Positions 58,665-64,000 of a stretch of DNA of 64,000 nt are shown here, one piece after another. Made by a program: the position numbers and the translations under genes. The number at the start of each line of letters is the position of its first letter. The first letter of the stretch is position 1. Source of the stretch: JBFHRE01 sp041746105 (lineage in GTDB: Bacteria > Actinomycetota > Acidimicrobiia > Spongiisociales > ZC4RG35); the NCBI GenBank assembly GCA_041746105.1, contig JBGTHP010000003.1, positions 62,001 through 126,000 on the forward strand, in the 5' to 3' direction. The notes under the pieces are model-generated. The model saw only the letters and a list, made by a program, of their open reading frames with translations. It was not told the DNA's origin and did no database searches.

Positions 58665-59557
58665 GAGGAGACCACCGATTCGATCGAGTCTGCGATGAGA
58701 TTGGCCGCGATGACCAGGCTGGCAATGGCGAGAGCGGGGAACAACGTCGGCCACCATTGTCCGGCTTGGATGAGGCCGTAGTTGTCGGCGATGGCCAGAC
58801 CCCAGTCCGGAGCGGGAGGCTGGATACCGGCCCCCAGGAAGGAGAGGGTTGCCACGGTGAAGACCGCATACGCGATACGGACGGTGAGCTCGACGATGAT
58901 GACGCCGGTGATGTTGGGCAATATCTCTCTGAACATGATGAAGGTGGCGCCTTCGCCGCGCAGCCTCGCCGACTCGACATAGTCGAGTCGACTCTCGGTG
59001 ATAACCGCGGTTCGAATCGTTCTGGTCACCACCGGTGTGAAAAGCACGGCGATGGTTCCAATCACAACCGGCCTCGAGTTCCCCACCGCCACGACCACGA
59101 GAAGAGCCAGCAGGACGGCCGGCAACGACAGGATGGCTTCGATGAAACGGCCGATGATCTCGTCGACGGCACCGCGGAAGTAGCCCGTGACCAGCCCGAG
59201 AACGGTGCCGGTGATGATCGCCAGAACTGCCGCAAGCGGTGCAAGCACCAGGACGTCTCGAGCGCCTGCCATGACCCGAGATAAAACGTCACGCCCAAGC
59301 ACATCAGTCCCAAACCAGTGAGCGGCGTTGGGTCGCTGGCTCGAAACGTCGAAGTCACTCAGGGGGTGATAAGGCGTGATGGCAGAACCAAAGACGGCGC
59401 AGACCACCCAGAAGAGCAGGATCACTGAACCGATGATGAAGCTGGGCCGTCGCAGCAGCAACCTGAGTCTTTCACGGCGAGCCTGCTTTTTCTCCGAGCG
59501 CATATCGATCACTTCAGGTTGAGCCGCTCCACTTTCCGGAGGCGTTTCGATTGTCAT
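58661..59557 (-). CDS. ABC transporter permease (DppC-like)
   Basis: 298 residues, ATG overlapping the dppB-like stop. Features: N-terminal cytoplasmic basic tail (SEKKQARRERLRLLL), first helix, then HWFGTDVLGRDVLSRVMAGARDVL (the conserved DppC segment), and the EAA loop ESARLRGEGATFIMFREILPNITGVIIVELTV. Five to six helices. It pairs with the DppB-like permease to form the channel. Confidence 0.93.
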   Translation of the reverse strand: MTIETPPESGAAQPEVIDMRSEKKQARRERLRLLLRRPSFIIGSVILLFWVVCAVFGSAITPYHPLSDFDVSSQRPNAAHWFGTDVLGRDVLSRVMAGARDVLVLAPLAAVLAIITGTVLGLVTGYFRGAVDEIIGRFIEAILSLPAVLLALLVVVAVGNSRPVVIGTIAVLFTPVVTRTIRTAVITESRLDYVESARLRGEGATFIMFREILPNITGVIIVELTVRIAYAVFTVATLSFLGAGIQPPAPDWGLAIADNYGLIQAGQWWPTLFPALAIASLVIAANLIADSIESVVSS

Positions 59558-60507
59558 GTACCGGCCCCCTGACGTGAGCGTGGGTTCATCCAGGAAACGG
59601 TCAGGTCGGCGAGCAACGTGAAGACCATGTAGACGAGGGCGATCAGGATCACTCCCGCCGTCAAAATGGGGTAATCCTTGTCTCCGGCGGCCACGAAGAT
59701 GCGGCGTCCGAGGCCGGGATAGTTGAAAACAATTTCGAGAGCAACCAGACCTCCGAACAGATAACCCACTGCCACCCCGATCACCGTCACAGTTTCCTGG
59801 AGCGCGTTGCGCAGGACATGACGCCGAACAACTTGGCGCGGAGCCAATCCCTTCATATAGGCGGTTCTGGTGTAGTCGCTGGCAAACGCCTTGATGGCGC
59901 CGTTACGAGTGATGCGGGCGATATAGCCGAAGTAGACAACGGCAAGTGCTATCCCCGGCAGCAGGAGGTGTTCGAGCTCGACCAAAAAACTGGAACCAGA
60001 TGGGGCCAAGGCCAATGCAGGGAGCCAGCCCAATTCGACCCCGATCAGGTATTGGAGCACGGCCGCCGAGACGAATTCGGGGATGGAGGCACTTGCCAGA
60101 CCCATGGTCACGACGGCGCGATCGGCAAAGGTGTCCTTTCGTCTGGCGGCGTATATGCCGGCGGCGATGCTGATCGGGATCGTGAGAATGAGTGCGAGGA
60201 TGACGAGCTTGGCCGAACGCCACAGATCTGGGAAAAGGATCTCCCTCACAGGCTTGTTGAAGGTGAAAGAAGTGCCGAAGTCGAAGGTGGCGGTGTTCTT
60301 CAGAACGCGCCAGTATTGGGTGGCGAGAGGGTCGTTCGACCCGATCCGCGCGGCGATGATGTCGACTTGTTCTTGTTGTGCGAATGGTCCCGCAATCCGG
60401 CGGGCGGGATCCCCGGGAAGCACGTTGAGGATGAAGAACACCGCGGTGATTATCAAGATCAACGTGATCACGGCGAGACCCAACCGGCGTGCGATAAACC
60501 TCCCCAT
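59554..60507 (-). CDS. ABC transporter permease (DppB-like)
   Basis: 317 residues from the ATG after GGAGGG (MGRFIARRLGLAVITLILI). The conserved N-helix, LNVLPGDPARRIAGP, and the EAA loop YTRTAYMKGLAPRQVVRRHVLRNALQETVTVIGV identify a BPD-type permease of the oligopeptide/dipeptide family. It lies 87 bases after the substrate-binding-protein gene. Confidence 0.92.
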   Translation of the reverse strand: MGRFIARRLGLAVITLILIITAVFFILNVLPGDPARRIAGPFAQQEQVDIIAARIGSNDPLATQYWRVLKNTATFDFGTSFTFNKPVREILFPDLWRSAKLVILALILTIPISIAAGIYAARRKDTFADRAVVTMGLASASIPEFVSAAVLQYLIGVELGWLPALALAPSGSSFLVELEHLLLPGIALAVVYFGYIARITRNGAIKAFASDYTRTAYMKGLAPRQVVRRHVLRNALQETVTVIGVAVGYLFGGLVALEIVFNYPGLGRRIFVAAGDKDYPILTAGVILIALVYMVFTLLADLTVSWMNPRSRQGAGT

Positions 60508-60594
60508 TATTGGGTTCCCTCCATTCGCATCTGTCTCCTTGGGTTGTGGTGTCGGTTGGCGGGAGCGCCCTGAGACGCCCCCGCCCTCCAACAA

Positions 60595-62295
60595 TCATCC
60601 AACCTTTGAGGCCTTGCCCAGGTACGGGTGGCCAAGTGCCGACACCTGGATTCCGGTGAAGTCCTTGCTGTGGGCCGACAAGTAGTTGTAGAAATACGCC
60701 AACCCGACCGGAACCTCGTCCGTGAGGAGACGCTGGATCTTGCCCAGTGCCGTGGTTTTGGCCGACACATCGGCGGCGGCCGAGTATTCATCGACCAGGC
60801 CGTCGAATTCGGAACTCGCATATTGCGACGAGTTCCATATGGCATTGCTGGTGAGAGCATTGTTGAAATAGACGTCGGGGGTAGGCCGATGCCCGTAGTC
60901 GACGATGCCCAACTCTGTCGCACCAGAGCACGGCGGACTTGCTGGTTCTCCCGGGCACCATGCATTTCCGTAGAAGGTGTCGAGGCTTTCACCGGCCAGG
61001 GTGAGATTGATCCCCGCTTCTGCCGCTCCGGCCTGAATCAGCTGTGCCAGCTGCGGGATCTCCTGGAAGTCCGCATGGTTGAGCGTCGCCGAGAATCCGT
61101 CGGGCAGCCCGGCGTCCGCCAGCAACTGCTTCGCCATCTCGATGTCGCGAGGGCGCTGTTCTTGGGAGGCGTCGAAGCCCTCAAAGAATGGTGCAACGAC
61201 GTGATCGTTGGCGACCACTGCCTTGCCCTTGTAGAGCACCTCGACCATCTTGGGCCGGTCGAAGGTGTACGCCAGGGCCTGGCGGACGCGCTTGTCGGTG
61301 AACTGCCCCTGATCGACCCGCATCCAGATTTCGCGGTGGTTGGCGGTTGGCGTCTCGAGGACAACGAAGTTGGAATCGTTGAGTAATGCATCGCCGCCGA
61401 TCACTTGGAACTGGATCACACCGTCCACGGCGCCCGAGACGGCAGCGCTGATGTTGGTGGCCAGGTCGTCGAAGAACTGGAACTCCACGGTGTCGAGGCT
61501 GGGATTGCCGCCCCACCAGTCTGGGTTCTTCTCGTAGGTGGCACCAGTTGATGCGTCGAAGTCGACGAGTTTGAACGGACCGGTTCCGTTCTTCACCGCG
61601 TCGAGGGTGGTGCCGATCTCGTAGTTCACCGGTGTGATCGGCGTCTGCGCGTTGTAAAGCGAGAGAAGGGCGGGAAGGTTTCCGTTGGGCTTGTTCAGCT
61701 GAACGACGGCGACCGCCGGGTCGCTCGCATCGACTGCCCCTGCTGCCAGGAATCCGCCGGCCGTTAGGCCTCCGATGTTGCCTTCGGCGATGCGATCCAT
61801 CGTGGCCGCCACATCGGCGGAGGTGAAGTCGCTGCCGTCGTGCCACTTGACCCCCTGGCGGAGGTTGAAGGTCCAGATGGTGGCGTCGTCGTTGGCCGAC
61901 CAACTTTCGGCGAGGCCGGGGGCGAGCCCACCGTCGTCGGCGAGGGCGAGAAGGTACTCGAATGACATCGCAATGAGGCCGTAGGTGCCGAGGTCCTGCA
62001 TCAGAATCGGGTCGAGGGCGCTTGCCGGTGTCTGGGTGCCCATCCTGAACAAACCACCGGCCTGCGGGGTGCCGCCGCCCTGGGTGGTTGCGACCCCACC
62101 GGCAGTTGTGGTTGTGGCGGTGTCGCCGCCGCAGGCGGCGATGACGGCAGACATCGAGGTCATTCCGAGACCGAGGATTGTTCCGCGGCGGATGAAATCG
62201 CGGCGGGAGATCTTGTTCGCTGCGTAGTGATCAATCAGATCGACTTCGAGTGGCGTAGAGTTCCGCCGAACTCGGTCGAGTAGGTTCCAGTTCAT
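60595..62295 (-). CDS. ABC transporter substrate-binding lipoprotein (family 5), Tat-exported
   Basis: 566 residues from the ATG after GGAGAGGTGAGC. A twin-arginine signal (ISRRDFIRRGTILGLGM) leads to a lipobox AAC (VIAACGG). The mature protein is a SBP_bac_5 fold: LFRMGTQTPASALDPI, PGLAESWSANDDATIWTFNLRQGVKWHDGSDFTSADV, LNKPNGNLPALLSL, TGPFKLVDFD and RQALAYTFDRPKMVEVLYKG. A Thr/Gly-rich linker follows the lipid anchor. It is the first gene of the importer operon. The ligand is unknown (peptide, osmolyte or metal chelate). Confidence 0.93.
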   Translation of the reverse strand: MNWNLLDRVRRNSTPLEVDLIDHYAANKISRRDFIRRGTILGLGMTSMSAVIAACGGDTATTTTAGGVATTQGGGTPQAGGLFRMGTQTPASALDPILMQDLGTYGLIAMSFEYLLALADDGGLAPGLAESWSANDDATIWTFNLRQGVKWHDGSDFTSADVAATMDRIAEGNIGGLTAGGFLAAGAVDASDPAVAVVQLNKPNGNLPALLSLYNAQTPITPVNYEIGTTLDAVKNGTGPFKLVDFDASTGATYEKNPDWWGGNPSLDTVEFQFFDDLATNISAAVSGAVDGVIQFQVIGGDALLNDSNFVVLETPTANHREIWMRVDQGQFTDKRVRQALAYTFDRPKMVEVLYKGKAVVANDHVVAPFFEGFDASQEQRPRDIEMAKQLLADAGLPDGFSATLNHADFQEIPQLAQLIQAGAAEAGINLTLAGESLDTFYGNAWCPGEPASPPCSGATELGIVDYGHRPTPDVYFNNALTSNAIWNSSQYASSEFDGLVDEYSAAADVSAKTTALGKIQRLLTDEVPVGLAYFYNYLSAHSKDFTGIQVSALGHPYLGKASKVG

Positions 62296-62643
62296 GCTCA
62301 CCTCTCCGTGGGTTCAGGCGCGAACACGTCGCGCCTCGGTCAGTTGAATCCTGGCACGGTTTCCCGGGGAATGCACCGAAGGCCGGTTTTGATGTCCGCC
62401 GATTGCCCGCGCCCTGACTCAACGATTCCACCATACAGAACAGTTCCACCTCGTGGCACGCGGAATCGGGTTTTTCTTCTTGAGGGTGTGCACGGCATCC
62501 GTCGCCCACGGACAGCCCTGAAACTGGTGCGATCGACTCAGACCCCTCCGGCGCGACGTTTATACTCGCTGCCCCATGAGGGCCCCGTTCGAATGTGAAT
62601 GTTCCCAGTCCGGCTTCGGTCTGGTCGGCGCCGGAGAAGACCG
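62296..62643. other. Divergent intergenic region of the importer operon
   Basis: About 350 bases between the importer operon and the DmdA-like gene. A TATACT -10-like element at 62561-62566 reads toward the DmdA-like gene, with no good -35. No repeat or operator palindrome was identified. The region should hold both promoters. Confidence 0.5.
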
Positions 62644-63738
62644 TTGACGGCCCTGGCGCGCACTGCCCGTTTACGGGTCACTCCATATACGAGCAGGGTC
62701 GAGGCGGCCGGCGTGAAGGCATATTCGGTGTACAACCACATGTTATTGCCTGGCAGCTTTCGGGGTCTCGAGAATGATTACTGGCACCTACGGTCCTCCG
62801 TGCAGATCTGGGATGTCAGCTGTCAGCGCCAAATCGAGATCAGCGGGGTGGAAGCCGATCAACTTGCTCAACTGCTCACAGTCAGGGATATCCGCAACGT
62901 TGCCGTCGGCCGGTGCGTTTACGCCCCGGTTGTGGACTTTGACGGTGGATTGATCAACGACCCCGTTGTTATACATGCCGGTCCCGACCGGTGGTGGTTC
63001 TCCCTCGCCGATTCCGACCTCGGACTTTGGGCCGAAGGCCTGGCGCGGGGTTATGGCATGGAGGTTCGGGTCGCCGAGTTGGATGTCTGGCCTCTTGCGA
63101 TCCAAGGACCCAAATCAGAGGACGTGATGTCTCTCGTGTTTGGTGAGGCCGTCCGATCAATCCGGTTCTTCCAATTCGAGCGGCTCGAGTTCGAGGGTCG
63201 ATCCATGATCGTGGCGCGTTCCGGTTGGTCGGCTCAAGGCGGTTTTGAGGTCTACGTGGACGATGCCGACGTCGGCGTTGCGTTGTACGACGCCTTGATG
63301 GAAGCGGGGGGAGCTTTCGACATCGGACCGGGCGGACCCAATCTCATCGAGCGGATCGAGGCAGGATTGTTGTCCTACGGCGGCGACATGACCCGAGACA
63401 ACAACCCGCTCGAATGCGGTCTGGATCAATATTGCTCCTTGTCCTCCGACATGGAGGCGATCGGACTGTCGGCGCTGAGGGCTCACTCAGAGCGGCCATT
63501 GGCTCGTCGGATCCGAGGGTTGACCATCGAGGGACCGCCACTTGAACCTCTGGTTGCGAGATGGCCGCTCCGCGGTGATCAGGGTCCGATCGGTGCGGTG
63601 ACTTCAGCTGCATGGTCGCCTCGCCTGAAGAAGAACATCGCTCTGGCGATGGTGGACACGGGAGCACCGGATCTGGTCGAGGTCGAAACCCCGAGCGGGT
63701 CCAGAAGCGCAGAAGTGGGTGCGCCCCGGTTCCCTTGA
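62644..63738 (+). CDS. DmdA-like demethylase / GcvT-family enzyme
   Basis: 364 residues from a TTG 7 bases after GGAGAAG; a start at the earlier ATG (62599) adds an Arg-rich unlikely tail. The fold is GcvT/aminomethyltransferase-like. TPYTSRVEAAGVKAYSVYNHMLLPGSF and ENDYWHLRSSVQIWDVSCQRQIEI match the start of DMSP demethylase, then INDPVVIHAGPDRWWFSLADSDLGLWAEGLA, PLAIQGPKSEDVM, RSGWSAQGGFEVYV and LERIEAGLLSYGGDMT. Substrate choice within this family is hard to predict, so DMSP is plausible but methylated amines are possible. Divergent from the importer operon. Confidence 0.83.
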   Translation: MTALARTARLRVTPYTSRVEAAGVKAYSVYNHMLLPGSFRGLENDYWHLRSSVQIWDVSCQRQIEISGVEADQLAQLLTVRDIRNVAVGRCVYAPVVDFDGGLINDPVVIHAGPDRWWFSLADSDLGLWAEGLARGYGMEVRVAELDVWPLAIQGPKSEDVMSLVFGEAVRSIRFFQFERLEFEGRSMIVARSGWSAQGGFEVYVDDADVGVALYDALMEAGGAFDIGPGGPNLIERIEAGLLSYGGDMTRDNNPLECGLDQYCSLSSDMEAIGLSALRAHSERPLARRIRGLTIEGPPLEPLVARWPLRGDQGPIGAVTSAAWSPRLKKNIALAMVDTGAPDLVEVETPSGSRSAEVGAPRFP

Positions 63739-63790
63739 CGGACCTCGACCTAGACCGAGGGAGGGGCGCGCCGTTCATATCGGACACCTT

Positions 63791-64000
63791 TCAACCGCCA
63801 GCGGTCGCCACGATCTCCTGCAACGGTGAGTTCACGACGTCGTCGGCGGTTCGGTTGAAAACGTCGGCCACGCGAGAACAAAAATCTGTCAAAACCGTGC
63901 AGAGTTGGATACCGCCTTCTATCCGATCGCGGCCGGTTACAAGAACGTCGACCGTGGGGGGTCCCACCGGGCTGTCGATCGATCCGGTTTGGTCGACCGA
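63791..64000 (-). CDS. 3' end of an unidentified gene (cut by window edge)
   Basis: An open frame of 69 codons reads in from the right edge and stops at TGA (63791-63793). It ends SRVADVFNRTADDVVNSPLQEIVATAGG. Earlier residues include SPVGPPTVDVLVTGRDRIEGGIQLCTVLTDFC. Codon use looks like the neighbours. The family is not recognised from this fragment. It is convergent with the DmdA-like gene. Confidence 0.6.
   Translation of the reverse strand, partial: SVDQTGSIDSPVGPPTVDVLVTGRDRIEGGIQLCTVLTDFCSRVADVFNRTADDVVNSPLQEIVATAGG

Noticed and set aside
1..64000. CRISPR arrays, IS elements, prophage genes, tRNA or rRNA genes
   Set aside because: I saw no regularly spaced repeats, transposase or integrase-like proteins, phage structural genes, cloverleaf sequences or rRNA segments. 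A tRNAscan or Infernal run would be decisive; a hit would overturn this.

Overview
The window is about 62-65% GC by eye, densely coded on both strands, with many ATGA or GTGA start/stop overlaps. The gene content (SigB/SigF-type partner switching, CsoR, TIGR03086 protein, DUF3179, CSLREA-type surface protein, Nur-like box, group 3b hydrogenase) points to a high-GC Actinomycetota chromosome, perhaps an Acidimicrobiia-like or other uncultured lineage. The class is an inference. I see no rRNA, tRNA, CRISPR array, insertion sequence or prophage.

Layout. (1) 1-7.4 kb: a general-stress regulatory block. It holds a STAS anti-anti-sigma factor, several RsbW-fold proteins of which only one keeps the canonical N-box, a sigma factor carrying its own degenerate RsbW-like N-domain, a PAS-GAF-GAF-PP2C phosphatase, and small membrane or four-helix stress proteins. 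Three matching promoters (GTTT, 14-16 bases, GGGTAA) sit before the intact kinase and two target operons, which suggests a local autoregulated regulon. (2) 7.6-11.8 kb: a YibE/F membrane protein, then a copper operon (csoR, copB, c-type cytochrome lipoprotein). (3) 11.8-25.4 kb: small enzymes and regulators: VOC proteins, a frameshifted TetR relic next to an intact TetR-oxidoreductase pair, an aminotransferase, two ArsR-SRPBCC pairs, an ornithine-decarboxylase-like enzyme, DoxX, YjbR and YjjG. (4) 25.5-31.1 kb: a GbsR-ABC exporter operon with an internally duplicated permease, then a PrsW-like protease cluster ending in a ferredoxin. (5) 31.1-37.9 kb: a 1365-residue surface protein coupled to a histidine kinase, and a lipoprotein.

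(6) 37.9-44.8 kb: a seven-gene translationally coupled group 3b NAD(P)-linked [NiFe] hydrogenase operon that contains a cNMP-binding-domain-only protein, its protease and HypC. It is divergent from a DMT transporter and a conserved protein. (7) 44.8-50.3 kb: SDR-DUF2867 protein, DrrAB-type exporter, DUF3179 lipoprotein and DoxX. (8) 50.3-53.6 kb: a CbiM(N)QO importer behind a Nur-like nickel box, probably feeding nickel to the hydrogenase, and a CDP-alcohol phosphotransferase. (9) 53.7-64 kb: an unidentified 674-residue protein, then an IclR plus oligopeptide-type ABC importer operon divergent from a DMSP-demethylase-like (DmdA/GcvT family) enzyme, and a partial gene at the right edge.

Functional links proposed here are inferences from gene order and sequence motifs: stress-sigma autoregulation, nickel import for the hydrogenase, and importer plus demethylase. 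No database search was possible.
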